NCBI GenBank assembly: GCA_027056525.1
Contig: JALUKO010000062.1
Coordinates: forward strand, 1-14,909
Source: Helicobacteraceae bacterium
GTDB taxonomy: Bacteria; Campylobacterota; Campylobacteria; Campylobacterales; Sulfurimonadaceae
DNA length: 14,909 nt
Direction: 5' to 3'
Positions within the stretch are counted from its first letter, which is position 1. Every line of letters begins with the position of its first letter. The notes below the pieces were generated by a model. That model searched no databases and was not told the DNA's origin. It saw only the letters and a program-made list of their open reading frames with translations. This document shows positions 1 to 7,178 of the stretch, one piece after another. Position numbers and translations under genes: made by a program.

Positions 1-144
1 ATAGATATATTTACTTATGATAATGAAATAAGAGATATTATGAAAAACTTTGAACTGCAGGCAAACTATACACTCGCTCTCACACTTCAAGGGCATAAAC
101 GTACAGGACGAGACAACTGGATACACTCAAGTGTTATGAACTAG
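1..144 (+). CDS. C-terminal fragment of an unrecognised protein
   Basis: Frame 1 is open from the left edge to a TAG at 142-144 and gives the last 47 residues of a gene that starts outside the window. The fragment is soluble in character, with mixed acidic and aromatic residues followed by a basic stretch (GHKRTGRDNW), and ends SSVMN. There is no membrane segment and no motif I can assign to a family. Its last 11 bases overlap the end of the convergent fliI gene, whose stop codon is at 134-136, so the two genes share 3' ends with no terminator between them. It is called as real because the frame is open to the edge and ends exactly at the end of fliI. The function is unknown. Confidence 0.6.
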   Translation: MDIFTYDNEIRDIMKNFELQANYTLALTLQGHKRTGRDNWIHSSVMN

Positions 145-1450
145 ACTCCGCCATGAGCTCCAAAAGCTCAGACAAGGCCTCTTCAAACTTCACCTCAAAC
201 ATAGCGCCCTGAGACAAAAATTTCTCCATAGCTTCTTTTTTATTGATCGCTTCATCAAGCTCAGGGTCTGTACCCTTAACATATGCCCCTATCCTTAGAA
301 GCATCTCATTTTCTTTCAAAAGAGTATATAGTCTTCTAAATTTAATAGCAGCTCTAAAGTGATCCACTGAAATAATATCGTTCATAACACGTGAAGCGGA
401 GTTCAGTATATGAACAGGCGGATAGATACCAAAATCTGTCATCTCACGTGAAAGAACAATATGACCATCCAAAATAGAACGGGACTGATCGGCAATAGGA
501 TCACTCATATCATCCCCCTCGATCAACACAGTAAAAAAAGCCGTGATACTCCCCTTGCCCAGCTCTTTACCGGCACGCTCCATAAGTTGAGGCAACAGTG
601 TCAAAGAGGATGGCGGGTACCCTTTTGAGGTGGGAGGCTCCCCAAGGGCAAGCCCTATCTCTCTTTGTGCCATTGCAAAACGTGTTACAGAATCCATAAT
701 AAACAAGACATCCTGACCCTTGTCCTTAAAATATTCCGCAACACTCATCGCTGCAAAAGCACCATACTTTCTCATAAGAGGCGAGTCATCGGAAGTTGCT
801 ACGACAATAACCGTATTTTCCAGATTACCACCAAGATTTTTCTCTATAAATTCAGGGACTTCCCTGCCCCTCTCCCCAATAAGAGCAACAACTTTTATGG
901 GTGCATTTGAGCCTCTGACAATCATTCCCATAAGTGTTGATTTACCAACACCACTTCCGGCAAAAATACCAAGCTTCTGCCCTTTTCCACAAGTAAGCAG
1001 CCCATCTATACTCTTCACTCCGACACTAAAAACCTCATCGATCATACCACGCTTCATGGCAGCGATGGGAGTTTTGATAATGGGACAAAGTTTGGAGTTG
1101 TTGATAGCTCCTTTGCCGTCTATTGGTCGCATGAAAGGATCAACTACGCGCCCAAGCAAAGAGTGACCCACAGGGATATTTAGGCCTGTCTGGTCTAAAA
1201 AAACCCTGTCACCCGAACAAAATCCCTCTACAAACGAAAAAGGTGTAATAAAAAATGTTGACCCATCTATCTCCGTAACCATTCCATAGGTTTCGTGATG
1301 GGTATCGTTTGAGATTATTTTCACCATATCACTAATACTGACCTTGAGTCCCGTCGCAGTTACAACAGTAGCATTGATCTTGACTATTTCACCAAATGCT
1401 ACAGAGTGTTTTTGCGAAGATATTCTCTCTTTTAATGATGAAAATGGCAT
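134..1450 (-). CDS. fliI: FliI, flagellar type III export ATPase
   Basis: FliI is the cytoplasmic ATPase of the flagellar type III export apparatus. It forms a hexamer below the export gate and works with FliH and FliJ to deliver rod, hook and filament subunits. The 438 residues match the usual length. The N-terminal beta-barrel domain covers about 1-95. The nucleotide-binding domain carries the P-loop AGSGVGKST (164-172), the GERGREV motif (192-198) and a Walker B strand ending in Asp253 (DVLFIMDSVTRFA). The ERAGKELGKGSITAFFTV stretch (291-308) is typical of FliI/YscN and differs from F1-beta. It starts with ATG and lies 6 bases downstream of folE, so it is probably co-transcribed with it. 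No fliH, fliJ or other export genes are adjacent, which fits the scattered flagellar genes of Campylobacterota. Confidence 0.96.
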   Translation of the reverse strand: MPFSSLKERISSQKHSVAFGEIVKINATVVTATGLKVSISDMVKIISNDTHHETYGMVTEIDGSTFFITPFSFVEGFCSGDRVFLDQTGLNIPVGHSLLGRVVDPFMRPIDGKGAINNSKLCPIIKTPIAAMKRGMIDEVFSVGVKSIDGLLTCGKGQKLGIFAGSGVGKSTLMGMIVRGSNAPIKVVALIGERGREVPEFIEKNLGGNLENTVIVVATSDDSPLMRKYGAFAAMSVAEYFKDKGQDVLFIMDSVTRFAMAQREIGLALGEPPTSKGYPPSSLTLLPQLMERAGKELGKGSITAFFTVLIEGDDMSDPIADQSRSILDGHIVLSREMTDFGIYPPVHILNSASRVMNDIISVDHFRAAIKFRRLYTLLKENEMLLRIGAYVKGTDPELDEAINKKEAMEKFLSQGAMFEVKFEEALSELLELMAESSS

Positions 1451-1456
1451 GGTATC

Positions 1457-2041
1457 CTAGTATCTCGTTCCGGTTGGGGAATTAATAAGAGAGAAAAATT
1501 CACTTCTTGTCTTCTCATCCTTTTTAAAGAGACCCCTCAAGGCTGAAGATGTTGTTGTAGAGTTGATCTTTTCAACTCCACGCATCTCCATACACATATG
1601 GCGCGCTTGAATAACCACTGCCACACCTTTGGGTTCGATGGTATCCATTATAGCATCGGCTATCTGTTCGGTAAGTTGTTCCTGAATTTGCATACGACGC
1701 GCAAAAACATTAACTACACGTGGAATCTTTGAAAGACCCACTACCTTGCCGTTAGGGATATAGGCAACATGAACACGCCCGATAATAGGTAAAAGATGAT
1801 GTTCACATGTTGAATAAAATTCTATATCTTTGATAAGCACCATCTCATCGTTAGAACTGGTAAACATCGCAGAGTTTAGAATCTCTTTTGGATCCTCTTT
1901 ATACCCACCATAAATAAACTCATATGCTTTTTTTACTCTGTGTGGTGTTTTTAAAAGTCCCTCACGCGACGGGTCTTCTCCAACATGAAGCATCATACTC
2001 TTAACCGCATCTTCAAATTTTATGTTTATATCATTACTCAA
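1457..2041 (-). CDS. folE: GTP cyclohydrolase I
   Basis: FolE converts GTP to 7,8-dihydroneopterin triphosphate, the first step of tetrahydrofolate synthesis and a precursor step for queuosine-type 7-deazapurines. The 194 residues match the short bacterial enzymes. The zinc ligands are visible: Cys79 and His82 in FYSTCEHHLLP and Cys150 in ARHMCMEMRG. The 71-residue spacing between the two cysteines is the same as in E. coli FolE (Cys110/Cys181). The GLSKIPRVV and RRMQIQEQLT segments are family hallmarks. The start codon is TTG at 2039-2041. It is supported by AAAGG about 8 bases upstream, and no in-frame ATG lies nearby. The gene follows rnj after a 116-base gap with a hairpin and a possible promoter, and precedes fliI by 6 bases. 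Confidence 0.96.
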   Translation of the reverse strand: MSNDINIKFEDAVKSMMLHVGEDPSREGLLKTPHRVKKAYEFIYGGYKEDPKEILNSAMFTSSNDEMVLIKDIEFYSTCEHHLLPIIGRVHVAYIPNGKVVGLSKIPRVVNVFARRMQIQEQLTEQIADAIMDTIEPKGVAVVIQARHMCMEMRGVEKINSTTTSSALRGLFKKDEKTRSEFFSLINSPTGTRY

Positions 2042-2071
2042 TAAATATGCCTTTACATTTTTTCTACCGAT

Positions 2072-2077
2072 AGAATA
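2072..2077 (-). promoter_or_regulatory. Candidate -10 box for folE-fliI
   Basis: On the minus strand the sequence TGATATTCT fits an extended -10 element (TG-n-TATTCT), placed about 30 bases before the TTG start of folE. Campylobacterota housekeeping promoters usually lack a clear -35 box, so the -10 is the main evidence. It lies downstream of the hairpin that follows rnj, which would let folE-fliI be transcribed independently. Confidence 0.38.
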
Positions 2078-2117
2078 TCACTAAATAGCTGAGAAGTTTA
2101 TGTAATAATTGTGTAGT

Positions 2118-2151
2118 TTGTACGGCCAAGCTGTTTCACAAAGCCGTACAA
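2118..2151 (-). terminator. Perfect 9-bp hairpin just after rnj
   Basis: TTGTACGGC (2118-2126) pairs perfectly with GCCGTACAA (2143-2151) around a 16-base loop. On the minus strand the stem starts 6 bases after the rnj stop codon. The following sequence (ACTACACAATT) is not a proper U tract, so this may be a weak terminator, a 3' stabilising or processing structure, or a site where RNase activity separates the rnj and folE messages. The structure is read directly; the role is inferred. Confidence 0.45.
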
Positions 2152-2157
2152 TAGAAT

Positions 2158-4092
2158 TTAGGAGATGAAAACGTGAGGAACAATAAGAGGATACTTCTTC
2201 TTAGTTCTGTAAATATGCTTTCTTACAACCTGACGAAGGTCACTCTCAAGTGCTCTTTGATTTTCAATAAGTCCTGTTTTCATATGGAGTAAAAAGTGCT
2301 CTATCACATCCTCCATCTCTTTGGCAAAATATTTATCTTGCTTATCCGGAACTATACCAAAAGTGGTCACCTTAGGCTTTGCCAGCATCTTAGAGTTTTG
2401 TGCACTTACCTGCGCTACAATCATCACAATACCGTCAGAAGCAAGTTTCTGGCGATCAAGAACAATATCATCTTCGATTTGATGATTATTTTGGTTATCT
2501 ATGTATGTTTTACCTGTTTTAACAGTTTTTACTTTTCTCATATACTTCGGTGCGACCTCAATCTGTTCACCATCAGTCATAAGCAAAATGTTTCTCTCTG
2601 GCACACCACACATCATACCTGTCTCTTTGTGCTTCATAACATGGTTGTATTCACCATGCACAGGGAGGAAGAATTTCGGATTTACAAGACGAAGCATAAG
2701 CTTTTGCTCTTCGATCGAAGCGTGACCCGATACGTGAATATCCTTATCAGAAGCAACCTTTGCTCCTGCACGCTGTAAATGGTTGAGCATTCCTGAGATT
2801 GAACCCTCATTTCCCGGTATTGCACGAGAAGAAAGAACAATAAGATCCGTTGGCTTGATCTTTACATGTCTATGCTCACCGATACTCATCCTAAAAAGGG
2901 CTGAACTCGGTTCACCCTGAGAACCGGTTGTGACAATAAGCACATCTTTGTCATTTAAACGAGATACCTCATCTGCATCGACAAAAATATTTTTTGGAAA
3001 TCTAACATAATCATACTGCATCGCTATTTCAATGTTACGCTCCATAGAACGCCCTATGACACACACTTTACGCCCATATTTTATACCATATTGTATAGCT
3101 TGTTGTACACGGTGGATGTTTGAGCTGAATGTTGAGAGGATAATACGCCCTTCTGCTTTAGAAAACACTCGATCAAGTGCCGGTGCGACTGAGAGCTCAG
3201 AAGGTGTCGGTGCTGAGTTGTATGAATTTGTAGAATCACTTAAAAGACATAAAACACCCTTCTCACCATAGTATGCAAGTCTATGCAGGTCTGCTGTATA
3301 GCCATCAACAGGTGTATGATCTATCTTAAAATCTCCCGTATGAATAACTGTCCCTGCTTCTGTGGTAATCGCCAGTGAAGATGAGTCTAGGATAGAGTGC
3401 GTCATATGCATCCACTCTATCTCAAAATCATTTCCTATTTTATAGACTTTTCTTTTTTCTACCGGATTGAAATATTTTCTGAACTCTTTAATATGATGTT
3501 CATCAAATTTATTGCCGATCATTGCAAGTGGCAACGGTGTTGCATAAATTGGAAACTGCATCTCTTTGTAAAGATACGGCATTGCACCGATATGATCTTC
3601 GTGAGCGTGAGTAATAATAACACCGACGATCTTATCTTTGATCTCACGAATATAAGAAAAATCAGGTACAAGGATATCTACACCATGCATATCTTCATCA
3701 GGAAAACTCATCCCGACATCTACTAAAATAGCTTCTTTTTCTGTTTCAAAAACGGCAATATTTCCACCGATTTCTCCAAGACCACCAAGTGGTGTTATGC
3801 GGATTTTTGCATTATTTGATAAGTCCAGCTTGTAGTGAGGGTTAAGCCTTTGCTTGTGTATCTCCTGGTTTTTAGTAACAAATGTTTTTAAATTTTCATC
3901 GACCGGTGTTGATTGACGACGACGGTTTCTGTTATTTTTATTTCTGTTTTGGTTACCCGACTTAGAATTGTTCTGCCCTTTGTTCTGAGAGGACTGATTG
4001 TTGTTTCTATTGTTGTTATATCTTTTTTGATTTGGTTTACGTTCTGCTGTTTGAGGGTTACTTTTTTGTGTTCCCTGTTTCTCTTCTGCCAT
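2158..4092 (-). CDS. rnj: Ribonuclease J
   Basis: RNase J is a metallo-beta-lactamase/beta-CASP ribonuclease with 5'-3' exonuclease and endonuclease activity; in Campylobacterota it is the main mRNA decay enzyme. The protein has 644 residues. Metal-binding motifs are HAHEDH (162-167), the THS segment at 231-233 and TGDF at 252-255. The beta-CASP part includes LSTFSSNIHR (319-328), HVSGHAS (453-459) and PVHGEYNH (477-484). Residues 1 to about 62 form a low-complexity extension rich in Asn, Gln, Lys and Arg, which looks disordered and RNA- or partner-binding, resembling the N-terminal extension known in H. pylori RNase J. The ATG at 4090-4092 has the strong site AAGGGAG (4098-4104) 5 bases upstream. 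The first 35 bases overlap the end of ksgA, so the two genes are probably translationally coupled. Confidence 0.95.
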   Translation of the reverse strand: MAEEKQGTQKSNPQTAERKPNQKRYNNNRNNNQSSQNKGQNNSKSGNQNRNKNNRNRRRQSTPVDENLKTFVTKNQEIHKQRLNPHYKLDLSNNAKIRITPLGGLGEIGGNIAVFETEKEAILVDVGMSFPDEDMHGVDILVPDFSYIREIKDKIVGVIITHAHEDHIGAMPYLYKEMQFPIYATPLPLAMIGNKFDEHHIKEFRKYFNPVEKRKVYKIGNDFEIEWMHMTHSILDSSSLAITTEAGTVIHTGDFKIDHTPVDGYTADLHRLAYYGEKGVLCLLSDSTNSYNSAPTPSELSVAPALDRVFSKAEGRIILSTFSSNIHRVQQAIQYGIKYGRKVCVIGRSMERNIEIAMQYDYVRFPKNIFVDADEVSRLNDKDVLIVTTGSQGEPSSALFRMSIGEHRHVKIKPTDLIVLSSRAIPGNEGSISGMLNHLQRAGAKVASDKDIHVSGHASIEEQKLMLRLVNPKFFLPVHGEYNHVMKHKETGMMCGVPERNILLMTDGEQIEVAPKYMRKVKTVKTGKTYIDNQNNHQIEDDIVLDRQKLASDGIVMIVAQVSAQNSKMLAKPKVTTFGIVPDKQDKYFAKEMEDVIEHFLLHMKTGLIENQRALESDLRQVVRKHIYRTKKKYPLIVPHVFIS

Positions 4093-4879
4093 CCAAACTC
4101 CCTTTATTTATTAATTTATAGAGTTGGTGATAGTCGCTCGTGCTTACTTGATGAGGGCGAATCGTTGATACAAGTTCCTGTGTTGCAAAAACTTCCTGAA
4201 GCAAATTTTTTTCATACTTTTGAGAGAGATTTTTCATGAGCGTTTTTCGAGGCTGCGTAAATGCAACTCGTAGCATATCCTCAAAACTTTTGTCACTTCT
4301 ATCTTTATCTTTTTGTATCAAAAAAACAGCAGAATCTATTTTGGGCTGAGGATCAAATGCACTTGGAGGAACTTTCACTACTATATGAGAGCTTCCTACA
4401 CTTTGAGTTATAATACCCAAAGAACCAAATACTTTTTCTCCAACTTTTGCACAAAACTTCTCTGCTACTTCAAGTTGAACCATTACAAGTATATTTTTAC
4501 ACATTGGATCTGCGAGTGCTTTTAGGATGATATTTGTTGCTATATAATAGGGCAAATTCGCCACTAAATCATACGGCTCATCAACTAACTCACTCTGCCA
4601 AGCTTTTAAAACATCTCCACAGTGTATGTGAAGTCGCTTGGTGGCAATCTCTTTTTTAAAGGTACTTTGTAACAGTTTACATAAATCGGTATCTACCTCA
4701 AAAGCTTCTACACTTTTGACATCAACTAAAAATTTAGTTAAATCACCTAAGCCAGGCCCAATTTCAACAATTTTATTGTCATTTTTGGGCATCGCTTCGA
4801 CGATTTTTCTTAAAACATTTTCATCTTTTAGAAAGTTTTGTCCAAACTTCTTTTTTGCTACAATACTCTCTTTTTTCAT
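4058..4879 (-). CDS. ksgA: KsgA/RsmA 16S rRNA adenine dimethyltransferase
   Basis: KsgA dimethylates the two adjacent adenines in the 3'-terminal hairpin of 16S rRNA (A1518/A1519 in E. coli numbering) and acts as a late 30S assembly checkpoint. The 273 residues fit the family. Visible motifs are KKKFGQNFL near the N-terminus (9-17), the SAM-binding loop VEIGPGLGDLT (38-48), the acidic residue in FEVD (60-63) and the catalytic NLPYY (108-112). The C-terminal helical domain includes AFTQPRKTLMKNL. The start is ATG at 4877-4879, with only a weak ribosome site. The last eleven codons are read through the start region of rnj in another frame, giving a charged tail (RRETGNTKK) that may be shaped by the overlap. 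The pair ksgA-rnj is also neighbouring in H. pylori, as I recall. Confidence 0.95.
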   Translation of the reverse strand: MKKESIVAKKKFGQNFLKDENVLRKIVEAMPKNDNKIVEIGPGLGDLTKFLVDVKSVEAFEVDTDLCKLLQSTFKKEIATKRLHIHCGDVLKAWQSELVDEPYDLVANLPYYIATNIILKALADPMCKNILVMVQLEVAEKFCAKVGEKVFGSLGIITQSVGSSHIVVKVPPSAFDPQPKIDSAVFLIQKDKDRSDKSFEDMLRVAFTQPRKTLMKNLSQKYEKNLLQEVFATQELVSTIRPHQVSTSDYHQLYKLINKGSLDGRRETGNTKK

Positions 4880-4897
4880 AAACTAGAGTTTAGTGTA

Positions 4898-4903
4898 ATA
4901 ATA
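4898..4903 (-). promoter_or_regulatory. Candidate -10 box for ksgA-rnj
   Basis: TATTAT on the minus strand lies about 19 bases before the ksgA start, in a 72-base AT-rich gap after the DUF420-like gene. An overlapping alternative is TATAAG slightly upstream. The leader would be very short. The call rests on the hexamer and position only. Confidence 0.35.
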
Positions 4904-4951
4904 CTTATATAAAGGTAACACGAGAAAAAAAATTTTAAATTTATCACTTTT

Positions 4952-5416
4952 TTAATAGGCAAACAAGAAATAATATATCGATACACCCATAATTGCCGTT
5001 GCGCTCATGCCAAAATATACCCACCTTCCCAATTTTGCATGAGATCGTATGATCGGTTTTTTATGAAACTTATACTCTCTGATAGCACTGTAAATTAAGA
5101 TTGCCCATATCACAACACTTATCACTGCCACTATTACATGAATAGCTAAGAAAATGGCCATAGCACTGTAGTTGGCATTACTATCATTCATAAACTCGTT
5201 AAAACCACCGGAAAGACGAACGCCTATTTCAAAAATTACCACTACTACAAGTGTAACAATAAAAGTACTTAACTGCATCTTATAATGCATATCAAACTTT
5301 TTCTTCATTGCCATAATAATCGCACTTCCCATGAGTAATGGCAACAATCCAAAATAGATAGTTATCAAATCCATATAAAAGGGTGCTTTTGTTCCTAAAA
5401 AACCTGTTTCAAACAT
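4952..5416 (-). CDS. DUF420-like four-helix membrane protein
   Basis: This 154-residue protein has four clear membrane segments at about 14-36, 48-68, 85-112 and 131-152. Histidines sit at the helix ends or in the membrane (His44, His93, His118, His126), and Asp16 is in the first helix. The arrangement, including the H-x-K-x-Q start of helix 2, the IHVIVAV stretch in helix 3 and HAKLGRWVYFGMSATAIMGVSIYY at the end, resembles the DUF420 family (YozB/CtaM). CtaM of Staphylococcus aureus is needed for maturation of a haem-copper oxidase, so a haem- or copper-linked role in respiratory oxidase assembly is possible. That is inference: no oxidase gene is in the window. The ATG is preceded by AGAAG. 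It diverges from the monooxygenase-fold gene at 5510 and is upstream of ksgA on the same strand. Confidence 0.62.
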   Translation of the reverse strand: MFETGFLGTKAPFYMDLITIYFGLLPLLMGSAIIMAMKKKFDMHYKMQLSTFIVTLVVVVIFEIGVRLSGGFNEFMNDSNANYSAMAIFLAIHVIVAVISVVIWAILIYSAIREYKFHKKPIIRSHAKLGRWVYFGMSATAIMGVSIYYFLFAY

Positions 5417-5445
5417 TACGTATCTTCTTTTTATTTTTTGGACTA

Positions 5446-5451
5446 ATTTTA
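5446..5451 (-). promoter_or_regulatory. Candidate -10 box for the DUF420-like gene
   Basis: Read on the minus strand, GATAAAAT contains TAAAAT about 30 bases before the ATG at 5416. It is back to back with the plus-strand TATAAT at 5476, so this 93-base spacer likely holds a divergent promoter pair. Confidence 0.35.
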
Positions 5452-5475
5452 TCTAAATAATCATCAATAATCTAC

Positions 5476-5481
5476 TATAAT
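5476..5481 (+). promoter_or_regulatory. -10 box for the monooxygenase-fold gene
   Basis: A consensus TATAAT lies 28 bases before the ATG at 5510. The upstream sequence is AT-rich with T runs and has no obvious -35 box, as usual for Campylobacterota sigma-70-type promoters. Confidence 0.55.
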
Positions 5482-5497
5482 ACCAAAAAATCTCATG

Positions 5498-5502
5498 AGG
5501 AG
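5498..5502 (+). promoter_or_regulatory. Ribosome binding site that fixes the 5510 start
   Basis: AGGAG is 7 bases before the ATG at 5510. An in-frame upstream ATG at 5495 overlaps this site and has no ribosome site of its own, so the downstream ATG is the likely start. Confidence 0.75.
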
Positions 5503-5509
5503 TGATTGT

Positions 5510-5815
5510 ATGATCTACTGCACAGCTGAATTTAAAGCAAAAGAGGGAAAAGAGGAGGAGCTGTTTCAAACACTCAAAGCACTCGAAATTCCGACCCATA
5601 AAGAGCAAGGGTGTATCCAGTACAAAGTGATGAAAAAACTGCCAAACAAGTTCGCTGAGGGTGAGCACTACGGTATTTTATTTAATGAGATATGGGAATC
5701 GTTGGAAATTTTTGAAAAGCACTGTCAAATGCCCTATATAGTGGAATTCTTTGAAAAAGAATGCCTCAACAAAGATGGTCTTGTAGAAAAATACAATGTA
5801 AATATTTTTGAGTAA
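5510..5815 (+). CDS. Antibiotic biosynthesis monooxygenase (ABM/YgiN-like) family protein
   Basis: The product has 101 residues from the preferred start. It begins with a beta strand (MIYCTAEFKAKEGKEEEL), continues with a helix (FQTLKALEIPTHKEQGC), and then shows strands with IQYKVMK and GILFNEIWESLEIFEKHCQ, then a helix (MPYIVEFFEKEC). This is the single-domain ferredoxin-like fold of the ABM family (PF03992), which forms dimers and includes quinol monooxygenase YgiN and haem-degrading enzymes. The EIWES-(x)3-FEKH pattern is typical: a strand with Trp followed by a helix with His. The substrate cannot be deduced. It has its own promoter and is probably monocistronic, since hisF has a candidate -10 box in the following 60-base gap. 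Confidence 0.75.
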   Translation: MIYCTAEFKAKEGKEEELFQTLKALEIPTHKEQGCIQYKVMKKLPNKFAEGEHYGILFNEIWESLEIFEKHCQMPYIVEFFEKECLNKDGLVEKYNVNIFE

Positions 5816-5838
5816 ACCTTACAATAAGTCTAACTTTG

Positions 5839-5844
5839 TATAAT
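5839..5844 (+). promoter_or_regulatory. -10 box for the hisF operon
   Basis: A consensus TATAAT lies 31 bases before the hisF ATG, in the gap after the ABM-family gene. AAAAGG at 5857-5862 is the nearest ribosome-site-like sequence, but its 13-base distance from the ATG is longer than usual. Confidence 0.55.
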
Positions 5845-5875
5845 TGCGATATATTTTAAAAGGTATTGTGTAACC

Positions 5876-6634
5876 ATGAACTATTTTGCAAAAAGAATCA
5901 TTCCATGTCTTGACGTTAAGGATGGACGTGTTGTCAAAGGGGTTAACTTTGTCGGTCTGCGTGATGCAGGAGACCCTGTAGAGGTTGCAAAACGCTACAA
6001 CGAAGAGGGTGCTGATGAGATTACCTTTTTAGACATTACAGCTTCAAGCGACAACCGTGATACCATAGTTGATATAGTCGCACAGGTAGCTCGTGAAGTT
6101 TTCATACCTTTAACTGTGGGTGGCGGCATACGCAAACTTGAAGATATTTACAAACTGCTCAATGTCGGCTGCGATAAAGTGAGTGTCAATTCTGCTGCCA
6201 TTAAAAGACCTGAACTTATAGATGAGGGCGCCAAACGTTTTGGAAGCCAGTGCATAGTGACTGCCATCGATGTAAAAAAAACAGGTCAGAGATACCATGT
6301 GTTCTTAAACGGAGGCAGAGTAGATACGGGATTAGACGCTGTTGAATGGGCAAAAGAGGTAGTTGAACGTGGAAGTGGCGAGATACTTCTAACATCAATG
6401 GATGCCGATGGAACAAAAGCAGGATTTGAACTTAACATAACACAACAGATCAGCGAAGCGGTCAATGTTCCTGTAATTGCAAGTGGTGGAGCAGGTACAA
6501 TGGAGCATATAAAAGATGCTTTCAATGCCGGTGCAGATGCTGCTCTGGCTGCAAGTATTTTTCACTACAAAGAGATAGATATCATGGATCTTAAACATTA
6601 TCTTCATGACAATAATATTCCGGTAAGACTCTAG
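5876..6634 (+). CDS. hisF: HisF, imidazole glycerol phosphate synthase cyclase subunit
   Basis: HisF is the TIM-barrel cyclase that, with the glutaminase HisH, turns PRFAR and ammonia into imidazole glycerol phosphate and AICAR. It links histidine and purine synthesis. The 252 residues are standard. The two catalytic aspartates are in place: Asp13 (IPCLDVKDG) and Asp132 (TAIDVKK). The phosphate-binding repeats VGGGIRK (81-87) and ASGGAGT (202-208) and the MDADGTKAGF motif (175-184) are present. It starts with ATG; the only nearby Shine-Dalgarno-like sequence is distant. No hisH or other his genes are adjacent, so the histidine genes are dispersed here. The next gene begins after a single base. 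Confidence 0.97.
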   Translation: MNYFAKRIIPCLDVKDGRVVKGVNFVGLRDAGDPVEVAKRYNEEGADEITFLDITASSDNRDTIVDIVAQVAREVFIPLTVGGGIRKLEDIYKLLNVGCDKVSVNSAAIKRPELIDEGAKRFGSQCIVTAIDVKKTGQRYHVFLNGGRVDTGLDAVEWAKEVVERGSGEILLTSMDADGTKAGFELNITQQISEAVNVPVIASGGAGTMEHIKDAFNAGADAALAASIFHYKEIDIMDLKHYLHDNNIPVRL

Positions 6635-6635
6635 G

Positions 6636-7178
6636 ATGATTATTTGTGCAGGGAACAACGAAACATTTGACTTTGCTACACCTATGGGAGTAGGGCTGAT
6701 AGAATCTGCTATGAACCTTAGCAGGCTTTGTCTTTTTGACAAACCCGAGTTCTTACTTTTTGTAGGCACTGCCGGCAGCTATGGTGAACATGAACTCTTT
6801 GAGATCGTTGAGAGTAAAACAGCTTCCAATATAGAGCTGGCTTTTTTAAACTCTGATGCTTACACACCCCTTGACAATGTAGTCTCAACCAACACTACCG
6901 ACATAAAAGATATCATAGTCAACTCTTCTAATTATATCTCTACCAACGAAGAGCTGTGTAAAAAGTTTTTAAAACTTGGTATTGGCATAGAAAATATGGA
7001 GTTTTTTTCTGTTTTAAAAATTGCTCAAGAGTTTGATATACCTGCCGGTGGTGTTTTTTGTATAACAAACTACACCAACAAAGATGCTCATGAAGATTTT
7101 TTAAAAAACCATGAGCGGGCAAAAAAGCTTCTCAAAGAGCATGTACTAAGAAGAATCAAGGAACTCACCAAAAAATGA
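6636..7178 (+). CDS. Short nucleoside phosphorylase/nucleosidase-family protein
   Basis: The 180-residue product has the core of the PNP/MTAN superfamily. VGTAGSYG (43-50) matches the ribose/phosphate strand (NTGSAGG in MTAN), ENMEFFSVLKIA (119-130) matches the nucleoside-binding VEMEA segment, and CITNYTNKDAHEDF (142-155) matches the SDVAD region. It is about 50 residues shorter than MTAN, lacking the usual N-terminal strand-helix portion. The catalytic Asp of MTAN is replaced by Asn145, and the first Glu of the EME motif by Asn120. ENME plus an Asn at this spot recalls futalosine hydrolases and 6-oxopurine-specific phosphorylases, so a role in purine salvage or futalosine menaquinone synthesis is possible, but the substrate is not shown. 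It starts 1 base after hisF and overlaps rlmN by ATGA. Confidence 0.7.
   Translation: MIICAGNNETFDFATPMGVGLIESAMNLSRLCLFDKPEFLLFVGTAGSYGEHELFEIVESKTASNIELAFLNSDAYTPLDNVVSTNTTDIKDIIVNSSNYISTNEELCKKFLKLGIGIENMEFFSVLKIAQEFDIPAGGVFCITNYTNKDAHEDFLKNHERAKKLLKEHVLRRIKELTKK

Noticed and set aside
720..1166. 148-codon plus-strand frame inside fliI
   Set aside because: It is a mirror of the conserved fliI coding strand, with no recognisable domain and no promoter or ribosome site.
2132..2139. TGTTTCAC, half of a parS palindrome, near the rnj 3' end
   Set aside because: The other half (AAAGCCGT) does not match; the bases belong to the loop of the 9-bp hairpin.
2296..2778. 160-codon plus-strand frame inside rnj
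   Set aside because: It is antisense to a strongly conserved gene; the Leu/His/Cys/Ile-rich composition is typical of shadow frames.
4921..4951. Possible terminator after the DUF420-like gene (AAATTT-type stem with T run on the minus strand)
   Set aside because: The stem would be only A-T pairs and is probably too weak; T runs are common in these spacers.
5495..5509. Upstream in-frame ATG for the ABM-family gene
   Set aside because: It overlaps the AGGAG ribosome site used by the ATG at 5510 and has no site of its own; family proteins start near MIY.
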